A stretch of 11,603 nt of DNA from Paracoccaceae bacterium (GCA_003447515.1 DLZA01000092.1:1-11603); one strand, 5' to 3'; numbered from the stretch's first letter, positions 1 through 7,642 are shown. Notes: generated by a model not told the origin, from the letters alone. Made by a program: numbers and translations.

Positions 1-31
1 GTCGATTATGCAGAGGTCTTTGAAAAGAATA

Positions 32-787
32 TTAGTTTGTAAATTTATCTTTAACCGCCTCTACAGTATGTCTCAGGGCTTCGATAAAACGATCTTTGCT
101 TGGTTCAAATTCAGCTGTCGGGAATGTCGTGCCGATCGTTGCTAATACCCTTCCGTTCTTATCAGTTATTGGCATCGAAATTGCTGCCAAATGCGTTTCA
201 AGCAGATCTAAAGTGACACTGTAACATTGTGCGTTTGCTTCACGGCTTTCCTTCATAAAGCGCTCAAACGTCATCACACGGTCCCCATCTCTGAAATAAT
301 CTTTCTCTGGAATACTTGAGAACACTGTTTCCTCTTCTATTCCATTGATTAAAAACCTACCGGAGGACGTCAGTGGCAATGGGCAAATGGCGCTTCGACT
401 ATAATGGTTGAAAAATGAACGCTTTCCAGGCGAAAAGTAAAGAATACTTTGTTTCCAGTCAGCCAGCGCATTGAGTTCCACCCGTTCACCAAGCGTTTTT
501 GCCAGTTTATCAATGAATGGCTTGGAAATCTCGATCAATGAGTACTGCTCGGAGACCGAGGAACCGTATACAAATAGTTTTCGCCCTAGGAAAACACGAC
601 CCTCGCTGTAAGAATCTAAAATAGAGCGATCGAGTAAGATTTTAGTCATTAGGTATATGGATGAACGCGGAGCTCCCATAATCGCCGCAAGTTCATTGAC
701 GACCATTGGCCTTCCATGATTATGCAAGCAATCAAGAATATCTATAGCTCTGTCGATGCCACGTTCGCGCGTAACTTTTTTTGTCAT
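32..787 (-). CDS. IclR-family transcriptional regulator
   Basis: This 251-residue protein has the size and two-domain plan of IclR regulators. Residues about 9-75 form the N-terminal winged helix-turn-helix: a helix resembling RAIDILDCL, then NELAAIMGAPRSSIY as the HTH, then a wing ending near FLGRKLFVYG. The rest (about 85-250) is the IclR effector-binding domain, including a strand resembling VELNALADW and a C-terminal part (AAISMPITDKNGRVLATIG) with the family's typical 'aisvPi.d..g.v.a.i' pattern. It is transcribed away from the TRAP operon, and such divergent IclR genes commonly control the neighbouring catabolic operon in response to a pathway metabolite; that role here is inference. 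The ATG at 785-787 is kept because the HTH begins soon after it; a purine-rich AGAGAG lies just upstream on the minus strand. Family assignment is firm; the ligand is unknown. Confidence 0.93.
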   Translation of the reverse strand: MTKKVTRERGIDRAIDILDCLHNHGRPMVVNELAAIMGAPRSSIYLMTKILLDRSILDSYSEGRVFLGRKLFVYGSSVSEQYSLIEISKPFIDKLAKTLGERVELNALADWKQSILYFSPGKRSFFNHYSRSAICPLPLTSSGRFLINGIEEETVFSSIPEKDYFRDGDRVMTFERFMKESREANAQCYSVTLDLLETHLAAISMPITDKNGRVLATIGTTFPTAEFEPSKDRFIEALRHTVEAVKDKFTN

Positions 788-820
788 TCGTGTGAACTCT
801 CTCGTGACATAACTATCATT

Positions 821-836
821 GAGTACAGATATACTC
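821..836. promoter_or_regulatory. Short inverted repeat upstream of the IclR-type gene
   Basis: GAGTA and TACTC are perfect inverted 5-bp arms separated by 6 bp. The site lies about 35 bp upstream of the regulator's start codon, where an autoregulatory operator could sit. On the minus strand a TATATC hexamer overlaps it and could be a -10 element. A repeat this short can arise by chance, so the call is tentative. Confidence 0.2.
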
Positions 837-982
837 GAAATTCATCAAGACAAGCACTGGCTGTCTAAGAGGACCCTACGTAGTCTAAGTGACGCATATT
901 TTGTAAAAGCCTAACCCTTAACATCTGAGACCATTATTATCTTGACACAAGTTCGATTTTATAGATCAATATATAGTACATA

Positions 983-1002
983 ATGTTTATTATAACGGAC
1001 AT
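983..1002. promoter_or_regulatory. Candidate operator palindrome upstream of TRAP operon
   Basis: The 20-bp element reads ATGT-n3-TTATAA-n3-ACAT and is symmetrical at 14 of 20 positions. It overlaps the TATAAC that may serve as the -10 box of the TRAP operon promoter and ends 48 bp before the dctP-type start codon. A dimeric regulator such as the divergent IclR protein could bind here and block transcription. The symmetry is only modestly above what chance gives in AT-rich DNA, and no second copy was noticed in the region. Confidence 0.28.
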
Positions 1003-1050
1003 CAATAAGATTCGTTTTATTTAAACTTGCCAAAAAACAGGAGTGTAATC

Positions 1051-2052
1051 ATGAAAATTAAAAAATATGCATTCACCATAATTTCAGGTCTTGCGTTTTC
1101 CGGCCTACTTGCAACAACAGCCATCGCCGACACGGTTAGGTTGAAATTTGCAGGTACCTTTCCAGCTAAACATTTTGGTCACGAAATTATTGAAAATATG
1201 GTCCAGGAGATTGAAGATGCAGGCGTTGGGCTGAAAGTTAAGTATTTTCCAGCCTCACAATTGGGTTCTGGCGAAGAGCTGATTGAAGATGCTATTCGTG
1301 GTAACATCGATATGGTTCACGCTTTTGTCTATGCTCAGGCTGACCCGAGGTTAGAGATTCTGAATCTGCCAGGACTTGTTACAACATTCGCTGAGATGGA
1401 AGCCATGTATGGAGATCCTAGCTCAAATTTGAACGTACTCATGAAGGAGATTTTAGCAGACCTAGGGTTAGTCTTTCTCAATATCACCCCTGAGGGGCTA
1501 ATTGGTGTAGTCGCTGAAAAAAAACCCAACGATCATGCGGGTCTGGACGACAAAGGTATGAATATCCGAGTATGGAGTTCAGAAGTTGCGAAGAAAACTA
1601 CAGAGAGCCTTGGGTACCGCACTACGACTATGAACTGGGCTGAAGTGCTTCCGGCCCTGCAATCAGGCGTTATTGATGGTGCTATTTGCTGTACACCTGA
1701 GTGGGCTTACACGACTTTTGCGGTTGCGGGCATTGGAAAATATTACATACCTGTGAACACTGCGGTTGAAGCCTCTTCAATCTATGCAAGCCAAAAATCG
1801 TGGGATAAGCTAAACCAAGCGCAACGTGATGTAATCGTGGGCGCATCTGCCAAAGCAGCAGCAACGATTACTGAAAAATCGCATGCTCGGGCAGATAGTT
1901 TTATTTCTCAGATGATTGAATCTGGCTATGAAATTCTGGATTACACACCTGAGCAAAGAGCTACGATGGTTGCGCATATCAAGGCTAATGTGTGGCCGGA
2001 TCTTGCAGAGGTTGTTGGACAGGAAACTATGGACCGCTTGCTAGCTGAATAA
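1051..2052 (+). CDS. TRAP transporter solute-binding protein (DctP family)
   Basis: This periplasmic binding protein of a TRAP system captures the substrate and delivers it to the QM permease. The 333 residues begin with a clear Sec signal peptide: basic MKIKKY, a hydrophobic core, and a likely cleavage after A-I-A at residue 26. The mature protein starts with the typical strand 'TVRLKFAGTFP'. Further family marks are the segment NIRVW, whose Arg matches the conserved arginine that pairs with the ligand carboxylate in most DctP proteins, and 'EVLPALQSGVIDGA', the classic 'Evy.ALq.GvvDG' motif. The ATG at 1051 is chosen over an in-frame TTG at 1027 because AGGAG at 1039-1043 lies at ideal spacing and the signal peptide starts there. 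It is followed by a stem-loop and then both permease genes. The conserved Arg suggests an organic acid or amino-acid-like ligand; the exact ligand is unknown. Confidence 0.95.
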   Translation: MKIKKYAFTIISGLAFSGLLATTAIADTVRLKFAGTFPAKHFGHEIIENMVQEIEDAGVGLKVKYFPASQLGSGEELIEDAIRGNIDMVHAFVYAQADPRLEILNLPGLVTTFAEMEAMYGDPSSNLNVLMKEILADLGLVFLNITPEGLIGVVAEKKPNDHAGLDDKGMNIRVWSSEVAKKTTESLGYRTTTMNWAEVLPALQSGVIDGAICCTPEWAYTTFAVAGIGKYYIPVNTAVEASSIYASQKSWDKLNQAQRDVIVGASAKAAATITEKSHARADSFISQMIESGYEILDYTPEQRATMVAHIKANVWPDLAEVVGQETMDRLLAE

Positions 2053-2080
2053 ATCGACCTTCGCAATTTATTGAAAAATG

Positions 2081-2107
2081 GGAATGCTCTTACTCCGAGG
2101 GCATTCC
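2081..2107 (+). other. Intercistronic stem-loop between dctP-type and dctQ-type genes
   Basis: GGAATGC (2081-2087) and GCATTCC (2101-2107) form a perfect 7-bp stem, which can be lengthened inward by TC/GA with small bulges. No T-run follows, so it is not a standard intrinsic terminator. Such hairpins after binding-protein genes often protect the upstream mRNA or partly attenuate downstream transcription, so that the binding protein is made in excess over the permease. That role is inferred here. Confidence 0.6.
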
Positions 2108-2131
2108 TCTCCGGATTGAGAAAGCTCTTAC

Positions 2132-2710
2132 ATGATCTTGCTTGAAAGCGCACTACCTGACAATCTAAGTCAAATTGTCAGGACTATGATCCGAGTAAAG
2201 ACAGCTCTAGTTGTTTTTTCTTTACCTATCTTGCCCATTACTTTTTTTGGCGTTGTCTTTTTCAGATATATCCTAGAGCGTGATCTTTTCGCTTATGAGG
2301 AATGGCTCCTGCCCATCTGCTTCTGGATATTTTTTTTGGGCAGCGCACTGGGTACCTATTACGATAAACAGATCAATGCCGATCTTTTGGACACATTCAC
2401 CGATAATCAAAATTTACAGTGGCTCCGTAAAATCATTATACAGATTATCGAACTAACGATAACGCTGATCCTAGTTTACTGGGCCTGGCTCATGCTTGCT
2501 GACGAGATCTCAGATTTTCCTGGGTGGAAAACTACTATTGCTCTCAAGATACCATTTATTATTCCGCGCATTGGCATTTTTATAGGTTTTGCGTTTATGG
2601 CATTCTACAGTGGCCTCGCTGTATATCTACTATTGCGAGTTGGGCCCGATGGGTACGCTGAGGCCATGCAAAAAGTTCGGCATAATGGCTCTAACGAGGC
2701 TGAGGTTTGA
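2132..2710 (+). CDS. TRAP transporter small permease (DctQ family)
   Basis: This is the small membrane subunit of the TRAP transporter, which pairs with the DctM-type protein. Up to 192 residues contain four hydrophobic segments, roughly at residues 24-46, 55-76, 105-127 and 144-170. The stretch 'YEEWLLPICFWIFFLGSA' matches the conserved second helix of DctQ proteins ('..ee.....l.w..flG.a'), and a charged loop (YYDKQINADLL) follows it as expected. The ATG at 2132 has a GAGAAAG seven bases upstream; an internal ATG at 2186 would give 174 residues and still keep all helices, so the start is not certain. The stop is one base before the next start codon, implying translational coupling with the large permease. 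Family assignment is strong from topology and context. Confidence 0.9.
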   Translation: MILLESALPDNLSQIVRTMIRVKTALVVFSLPILPITFFGVVFFRYILERDLFAYEEWLLPICFWIFFLGSALGTYYDKQINADLLDTFTDNQNLQWLRKIIIQIIELTITLILVYWAWLMLADEISDFPGWKTTIALKIPFIIPRIGIFIGFAFMAFYSGLAVYLLLRVGPDGYAEAMQKVRHNGSNEAEV

Positions 2711-2711
2711 T

Positions 2712-4001
2712 ATGGTAATCCTCATCGCGATCATTCTGCTTTGTATCTTGCTTGCGATAGGCGTTTCGGTGCCCCTTGCTTTTGGGGCGGTGCTGATCTT
2801 GCTGGCGTACACTGGTGGTTATGATGTGTCTGGGTTCTTTGCCACAGGGCACTGGAAGATGAACTCAGTCATTCTTCTGGCCATCCCACTGTTTATTTTG
2901 GCCGGTAACATTATGAACAGGGGTAAAATCGCTAAGCCGATTGTAGAGATCGCTGAGCTGTTTTTTGGTCATCTCAGAGGCGGCTTAAGTGCAGCTGCTG
3001 TGGTAGCCAGTGCGATGTTTGGTGCTATATCCGGTAGTGGTGCGGCAACTCTGACCTGCATTGGCTCGATTATCATGCCACATCTGCGCAAGGCGCGTTA
3101 TCCTGAGGGGATTTCGGCAGCATTGGTTATTAGTGCCAGTCCACTGGGATTGCTTATTCCTCCCAGTGCCGCGCAGTTGCTTTATGCTTGGATAGGCCAG
3201 TTGTCCGTTCTGAAATGTTTTCTGGCCACGGTCATTCCAGGGCTTATACTTACCACCTTATTGATTTTGGTTAACTTTTTCATCCTGCGCAATAACGACA
3301 CAATCCGAATTACCAAAGTCCCGCAGCGCTTCTTTCAGAAGTTAGGGAAAAAGACAGCTATTGCAACACCCGCGATTTTAATGCCGATGATAATTCTGGG
3401 TGGTATCTATGGTGGTATCATGACACCAACTGAGGCTGCGGGGGTAGCAGTGATTTATGCCATTCCGGTCGGTTTTTTTGTCTACCGGGGGCTCACCTTA
3501 AATGTATTTTACGAGTGCTTAAAAGAGTCATCGATAACAATTGGCGTGGTCATGGCTATGATCTTCACAGTCTTAGTTGCTAGCCGCTTCCTAATTTTTG
3601 AAGACATCCCCGGCATGGCAGAGGATTTAATATATTCTATTTCAGAGAATCCCATTGTGGTTATCCTAATGATCAATCTGGTGATGCTTTTAATAGGTAT
3701 GTTGATGGACGACATCAGTGGTATCATCCTCAGTGCATCACTCCTGTTACCTATCGCAGAGGGGGCGGGAATGGATCCAATTCATTTCGCTGCGGTACTT
3801 GGCGTTAATCTGGGAATGGGTAATATCACACCACCCACAGCACCGCTATTGTATCTGGGTGCGCAAGTAACGGACGTGCCAATACGAAAGTTAATTTCCC
3901 CAACTTTAATATTCATAATCTTCGCTTGGTTACCTACGTTAATGCTAACTACTTTTCTACCGGACGTAGCCCTTTGGTTGCCTGATCTGCTGCTTGGGTA
4001 A
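2712..4001 (+). CDS. TRAP transporter large permease (DctM family)
   Basis: This 429-residue integral membrane protein is the ion-coupled transport subunit of the TRAP system and has the usual family length. It is almost wholly hydrophobic, with about 12 membrane segments. Diagnostic motifs are 'FGAISGSGAATLTCIG' and 'PLGLLIPPSAAQLLYAW', which match the conserved 'f..iSGSs.Ata...G' and 'G.liPPSi..i.Y' signatures of the N-terminal half, and 'GNITPPTAPLLYLGA', the equivalent repeat near the C-terminus. The ATG at 2712 is chosen because it gives a standard DctM N-terminus (MVILIAIILL) directly after the dctQ-type stop; the frame is open further upstream, but that part only overlaps the dctQ-type gene. 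A purine-rich GAGG near 2702 can serve as ribosome binding site. Membership of the family is certain; substrate is unknown. Confidence 0.96.
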   Translation: MVILIAIILLCILLAIGVSVPLAFGAVLILLAYTGGYDVSGFFATGHWKMNSVILLAIPLFILAGNIMNRGKIAKPIVEIAELFFGHLRGGLSAAAVVASAMFGAISGSGAATLTCIGSIIMPHLRKARYPEGISAALVISASPLGLLIPPSAAQLLYAWIGQLSVLKCFLATVIPGLILTTLLILVNFFILRNNDTIRITKVPQRFFQKLGKKTAIATPAILMPMIILGGIYGGIMTPTEAAGVAVIYAIPVGFFVYRGLTLNVFYECLKESSITIGVVMAMIFTVLVASRFLIFEDIPGMAEDLIYSISENPIVVILMINLVMLLIGMLMDDISGIILSASLLLPIAEGAGMDPIHFAAVLGVNLGMGNITPPTAPLLYLGAQVTDVPIRKLISPTLIFIIFAWLPTLMLTTFLPDVALWLPDLLLG

Positions 4002-4038
4002 AAAAAATCCCGCTTACCAAAACTAAAATGGTGTAAAT

Positions 4039-4431
4039 ATGCATAAAGCTATTACTTCAAACCTACCAGCGCCTTCGGTACCTTTAAATTGGGCAGTCAC
4101 CGCTCCGACTGATGGTCAGATCTTGTATACGGCCCATCTATCTATCGGTGAAGACGGACAATTTTCCGATGGAACGATTGAAGAGCAAACCCGACGCACA
4201 ATGGAAAATATCAAGTTCTCTGTTGAGGCGGCAGGCGGTACAATGGCTGACATCACTCAATGTCTAATCTATCTGGTTGATGCGGCGGATGCGCCCGGCA
4301 TGAACTCGGTTTACGCTGAGTATTTTGAGGGGGTTCTGCCAAATAGAGCGACGGTCGTCGTTGCAGCAATTCTGGTTCCAGAAGCCAAAGTTGAAATCGT
4401 AGCCTACGCTCATATTGCGGATAATCCGTGA
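4039..4431 (+). CDS. RidA/YjgF/YER057c-family deaminase
   Basis: The 130-residue protein matches the RidA family in length and fold pattern. RidA enzymes hydrolyse reactive 2-imino/2-enamino acids, released by PLP enzymes or FAD amino acid oxidases, to 2-oxo acids plus ammonia. Visible family marks include 'EEQTRRTMENIKFSVEAAGGTMADITQCLIYLVD' (positions about 50-83, matching the 'Qt...l.Ni...L..aG.s..dvvk..vyl.d' consensus), 'PNRATVVVA' with Arg103 at the place of the catalytic arginine, and 'KVEIVAYA' with Glu119 at the place of the conserved glutamate. Retention of the Arg supports true deaminase activity. No strong Shine-Dalgarno precedes the ATG. Its TGA overlaps the GTG start of the next gene in the sequence GTGA, so it is translationally coupled to a FAD oxidoreductase, a partner that would produce imines. 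Specific substrate unknown. Confidence 0.93.
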   Translation: MHKAITSNLPAPSVPLNWAVTAPTDGQILYTAHLSIGEDGQFSDGTIEEQTRRTMENIKFSVEAAGGTMADITQCLIYLVDAADAPGMNSVYAEYFEGVLPNRATVVVAAILVPEAKVEIVAYAHIADNP

Positions 4432-5702
4432 AATCGGACGCTCTAATAATCGGCGGTGGCCTTAGTGGCATCACAACGGCCCACCGATTAGCTAAACGCG
4501 GCTGCTCGGTCGTGTTGGTGGAGGCCAACGAGGATGTCGGCCTTGGCGCCAACTTTGCAAACGGTGCGATGTTGGTGCCTTCACAATCCACGCCATGGAA
4601 CACGCCAGGGATATTGTCCACGCTTTTGAAGTCATTCGTGATGCAAAATTCCGCAGTGCGGATCAAGCCGAAGGCTGTCCTCTCTCTGTTAAATTGGGGC
4701 CTGCGCTTTCTGAAGAACTCAAAGCCGCATCTGCACGAACTCCATAAGCGTAGATTGCTCGATCTGGCGCTCTTCTCCATGGACGTCTTTGAAGAATACT
4801 ACAAAGGATACGCAGACCAATTCGACGCTAAAAAATGTGGCACCATTAAAATCTACCGCGACCAACCAAGTCTGGAAGCCCAGATCAGATCTAATCGTCA
4901 CCTCAGCGAGATTGGGTTGGAATGGGAGGCACTGACGCCTGATCAAACTGTAAAAGCTGAGCCGCACCTTCAAGCAATGGCACCGCAGCTGGTAGGAGGA
5001 ATACGTTTTTCCACTGATGTGGTAGCGGACCCGCACAAATACTGTCAAATCCTCCGCGATGATCTCTTAGCGTCTGGTCAGATAGTCCATGTTGATTGCC
5101 AGGCCAATAAACTGCTGATGTCAGGCGACAGGGTCATTGGCGCGCGTACAACAAGTGGAGATATTCTGGCGAAGAACACCATTCTGGCGCTGGGGGCTAA
5201 TGTAAAAAAATTGGCTCCAAGCGTCGCAGGGGGGATCTTAGTTTGCCCCGTTAAAGGGTACTCGCTCACCTATGACACTGCTGCATTTAATGACCTGCCC
5301 TCGTCTCCCGTTATAGACGAAGGGCTGCACGTCGGGATTGTTCCAATAAATGGCAAATTGCGCTCTGTTGGATTTGCAGAGTTCGCCGGACATGACAACG
5401 CTCTAAACCCCAAAATTGTCCGACAACTCGATCGTTTCACCAAATCTGTTTACCCCAATCTTAGCCAGATGATTGATGGTTGCAAGCGCGAGCCGTGGGC
5501 TGGGTTCCGCGCGATGAGTGCTGACGGGCTACCCTATATCGGTGAAACATCCAGCAAGGGGCTTTGGGTCAATACCGGGCACGGCCATCTGGGATGGACC
5601 CTAGCAACTGGGTCCGCAGAACTGCTGGCTGATCTCATCACGGGCAAGCCAACGGCGTTAGACGCATCCACTTTTGCAGTGAACCGATCACCCAAGCGTT
5701 AA
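4428..5702 (+). CDS. DadA-like FAD-dependent D-amino acid dehydrogenase/oxidase
   Basis: This 424-residue protein is a DAO-fold flavoenzyme of the DadA type, expected to oxidise a D-amino acid or secondary amine to an imine and pass electrons to FAD. The N-terminal Rossmann motif GGGLSG (Gly9, Gly11, Gly14) binds the FAD ADP moiety, and Glu32 at the end of the second strand (VVLVEA) would hold the ribose. 'GANFANGAMLVPSQ' matches the DadA 'tS.aNaG.l.ps...PW..PG' region, and the C-terminus carries 'GFRAMSADGLPYIG' and 'TGHGHLGWTLATGSAELLADLI', the hallmark flavin-binding end of DadA. DadA proteins usually read G-x-R-P there; here the Pro is Ala. The GTG start at 4428 is chosen because the Rossmann motif follows at the right distance and it overlaps the ridA-type stop by 4 bp. 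That coupling suggests its imine product is the RidA substrate. Confidence 0.92.
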   Translation: MKSDALIIGGGLSGITTAHRLAKRGCSVVLVEANEDVGLGANFANGAMLVPSQSTPWNTPGILSTLLKSFVMQNSAVRIKPKAVLSLLNWGLRFLKNSKPHLHELHKRRLLDLALFSMDVFEEYYKGYADQFDAKKCGTIKIYRDQPSLEAQIRSNRHLSEIGLEWEALTPDQTVKAEPHLQAMAPQLVGGIRFSTDVVADPHKYCQILRDDLLASGQIVHVDCQANKLLMSGDRVIGARTTSGDILAKNTILALGANVKKLAPSVAGGILVCPVKGYSLTYDTAAFNDLPSSPVIDEGLHVGIVPINGKLRSVGFAEFAGHDNALNPKIVRQLDRFTKSVYPNLSQMIDGCKREPWAGFRAMSADGLPYIGETSSKGLWVNTGHGHLGWTLATGSAELLADLITGKPTALDASTFAVNRSPKR

Positions 5703-5727
5703 TGTCACATTGCAGGAAGTTTAGATT

Positions 5728-6876
5728 ATGAAAATCAAAGATGTCCGCCTTACGCCGCTCTTTTCCAAATTCAAGACACCCTATGTCTGGGCCATGGGGA
5801 AGAATTTTGGAGCGACGACCATACTGGTCGAGATCGAAACTGATGTGGGCGTCGTTGGATTCGGCGAAACTGCCCCAACGATGACGTCTCCTGATGCTAT
5901 TTATACGCTTTTAAAAACCGCTAAATCGGTCTTGCTGGAGCAGCCAATTACCCAGATCGCTGATTTGATGAAACAGCTCTTTACGCGAAATTTCGGACAT
6001 CACTACGCCAGTCAATCGCATCCCAGAATAGGTAACATAGCGTTCGCGGGGGTTGAATTGGCGCTTTGGGATGCACTCGGTAAGTCCGTCGGCCTGCCTG
6101 TCCATGCTCTACTGGGCGGTAAGATCCACGACACGGTGAGTTTCATGGGGTTTGTCCAAGGGGAAACTACCGAAGAGGTTACGGGACATGCCCGCCAGTT
6201 GGTGCAGGACGGCTTTGAAGTGATTTACCTCAAAGCGGGGCACACCAACGACAAAGATTTGGCAAATGTCGAAGCTGTCAGAAAGGCAATTGGCAATAAA
6301 AGGCTTAGGATCGACCCGAACGAGGCCTGGGACTTGATGGAAGCCCAAGTAATGCTTCAAAAACTTGCGAAGTATGATCTCGAGATGGTTGAACAGCCAG
6401 TGTCGGCGATCGCAGGCGTTCCGGCTTTAAAGGCTTTGAAACAGTCCTGCTCTATACCGATCGCAGCAGATCAGTCCGTATTTACTTCAGAAGAAGCTCA
6501 CGCGATGTGTGTTAGCGGAGCGCCCAGTTTGCTGACCGTAGGTCTGCACGAAACTGGAGGCATTCTTGGCTTCAGGCGAGTTGCTGCGATTGCTAAGGTG
6601 TTTGACATCAATGTCTGCATCCATGGTGTTTGGGAAACTGGGATTACCACCTGCGCTTCAATACAAGCCGCATCCGGTGTTCCGAATATGGATGATGGCA
6701 ATCAGATCATGTGGCAGCTTTTGGAAGAGGACATAGTCGAAAGCCCAGATTTGACGCCGATTTCAGGAAAAATTTCGGTAATGTCCACCCTCGGCCTTGG
6801 CTTCATCTTGAACGAAGACGCTGTTGGCCGTGCTGCGGAAGCCTACAACAAAAAGAAAGCCTCGGATGAGATATGA
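5728..6876 (+). CDS. Enolase-superfamily enzyme, mandelate racemase/muconate lactonizing type
   Basis: The 382-residue protein has the capping domain (about 1-125, MKIKDVRLTPL... to WDALGKSVGLPVHALLGG) and the TIM-barrel domain of MR/MLE proteins, which abstract the proton alpha to a carboxylate to racemise, dehydrate or cycloisomerise acids. Metal ligands by position are Asp196 (RIDPNEAW), Glu222 (VEQP) and Asp248 (AADQS). On strand 2 the usual K-x-K reads Y167-L-K169, keeping only the second lysine. At the end of strand 6, where MLE types have Lys and MR types Asp, Gly272 is found (TVGLHETGG). His299 (IHGVWE) falls exactly 27 residues later, as His297 follows Asp270 in mandelate racemase. 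The reaction therefore cannot be copied from a known subgroup. AGGAAG at 5714-5719 is its ribosome binding site. An amino acid epimerase or hydroxy-acid dehydratase role fits the neighbours. Confidence 0.9.
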   Translation: MKIKDVRLTPLFSKFKTPYVWAMGKNFGATTILVEIETDVGVVGFGETAPTMTSPDAIYTLLKTAKSVLLEQPITQIADLMKQLFTRNFGHHYASQSHPRIGNIAFAGVELALWDALGKSVGLPVHALLGGKIHDTVSFMGFVQGETTEEVTGHARQLVQDGFEVIYLKAGHTNDKDLANVEAVRKAIGNKRLRIDPNEAWDLMEAQVMLQKLAKYDLEMVEQPVSAIAGVPALKALKQSCSIPIAADQSVFTSEEAHAMCVSGAPSLLTVGLHETGGILGFRRVAAIAKVFDINVCIHGVWETGITTCASIQAASGVPNMDDGNQIMWQLLEEDIVESPDLTPISGKISVMSTLGLGFILNEDAVGRAAEAYNKKKASDEI

Positions 6877-6884
6877 TGGTTTGT

Positions 6885-6928
6885 GCGGTATCACACGAAA
6901 AATCTTGGAACACGTGCGCTGTGATCGC
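6885..6928 (+). terminator. Possible weak terminator or attenuator hairpin
   Basis: ATCACA (6890-6895) pairs with TGTGAT (6920-6925), and GCG (6885-6887) with CGC (6926-6928) after a 2-nt bulge, giving a 9-bp stem with a 24-nt loop. It lies in the 100-bp gap between the enolase-superfamily gene and the rraA-type gene and is followed by TCTTT. The long loop and short T-run make it weak as a terminator; it could instead tune expression of the downstream genes. Confidence 0.3.
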
Positions 6929-6976
6929 TCTTTCAGTCACTAAATCTCACGAATTAAATCGCTTGAAGGGAAATCC

Positions 6977-7642
6977 ATGATTGATAATGACAAAAAAGCT
7001 GCGTTTACCGAACGCCTTGCAAAATGCTATAGTGGTGCAGTTTATGACGCCTTGCGTGAGAGAGGGATAAACAATACTGTTCTGCCCAAGGACATCCGGC
7101 CGATTGACGATACTCAAGTTATGGCTGGTCCTATTTTTACAGTTTCAGGAACACCAAAACCTGGGATTAGTGCTGATGAAGCCCTGCTAGCTTGGACTGA
7201 TTTCCTTTCAACAGCGCCGTCTGGCCATATCGTAGTTTGCAATGGCCATACAGACGACATCGCGCTTATGGGCGAACTGTCGGCCGAGACCCTGCAAATG
7301 CGTGGTGTGCGCGGATATGTTACCAATGGTGGCTGTCGAGACTGTAATTTCATTCGCAACATAGGTTTTCCCGTTTTCCATCGCTTCTACACGCCCCGCG
7401 ATGTGGTGGGGGCATGGTCGGTAGACAAAATGGAAGTCCCTGTGCAGATCGGTGAGGTTGTCGTTAGGCCCGGTGATTTTCTAATTGCTGACATTGATGG
7501 TGCCATCGTGATTTCAGCTAAAATCGCTGCAGAGATTTTAGCTGAGGTAGAGGAGGTGATGAACACCGAAAACAAGGTTCGCTCAGCTATCCACAAAGGG
7601 ACTAACCCCAAGAAAGCCTATCTTAACTTTGGCCGCTTCTGA
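6977..7642 (+). CDS. RraA-family protein, probable 4-hydroxy-2-oxoglutarate-type aldolase
   Basis: This 221-residue protein belongs to the RraA/HMG-aldolase family, whose catabolic members cleave 4-hydroxy-2-oxo acids (for example 4-hydroxy-4-methyl-2-oxoglutarate) to pyruvate and a second oxo acid, or decarboxylate oxaloacetate, with a divalent metal. The signature 'GELSAETLQMRGVRGYVTNGGCRD' region shows Gly, the 'rGv.G.v.dG..RD' core and Arg121-Asp122, which match the substrate- and metal-binding Arg-Asp pair of characterised aldolases. 'VQIGEVVVRPGDFLIADIDGAIVI' is the following conserved strand pair. The usual Asp-Gly of 'DGavRD' is Asn-Gly here. The C-terminal 'AIHKGTNPKKAYLNFGRF' is typical of the aldolase-like branch. 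GAAGGG at 6965-6970 is a good ribosome binding site. The true RNase E inhibitor function is unlikely in this catabolic setting. A diverged copy of its 3' end is found at 9964-10030. Confidence 0.9.
   Translation: MIDNDKKAAFTERLAKCYSGAVYDALRERGINNTVLPKDIRPIDDTQVMAGPIFTVSGTPKPGISADEALLAWTDFLSTAPSGHIVVCNGHTDDIALMGELSAETLQMRGVRGYVTNGGCRDCNFIRNIGFPVFHRFYTPRDVVGAWSVDKMEVPVQIGEVVVRPGDFLIADIDGAIVISAKIAAEILAEVEEVMNTENKVRSAIHKGTNPKKAYLNFGRF

Larger units (their letters stand above)
788..1050. promoter_or_regulatory. Divergent control region between iclR-type gene and TRAP operon
   Basis: This 263-bp gene-free region separates two divergent genes, so promoters for both must lie here. It becomes very AT-rich from about 900 towards the TRAP operon. 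A TTGACA hexamer occurs at 942-947 but has no good -10 at normal spacing; a TATAAC at 991-996 is a better -10 candidate although its -35 is poor. A Shine-Dalgarno AGGAG (1039-1043) sits 7 nt before the ATG at 1051 and fixes the start of the binding protein. Two short inverted repeats are listed separately. No small gene was seen. Confidence 0.6.

Noticed and set aside
942..947. Perfect TTGACA -35 box in the control region
   Set aside because: At 16-18 bp spacing no good -10 is found (ATCAAT at 965-970 is poor), so I do not call a promoter there on this alone.
1027..1050. Upstream TTG start for the TRAP binding protein
   Set aside because: It would put the Shine-Dalgarno AGGAG inside the gene and add residues before an otherwise standard signal peptide.
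2589..2711. Upstream extension of the DctM-type frame
   Set aside because: The added 41 residues overlap the dctQ-type gene and do not resemble a DctM N-terminus; the ATG at 2712 gives the normal start.
4253..4780. 175-codon open frame on the minus strand
   Set aside because: It lies antisense across the ridA-type and DadA-like genes, both of which have clear family motifs, and its own translation has no recognisable features.
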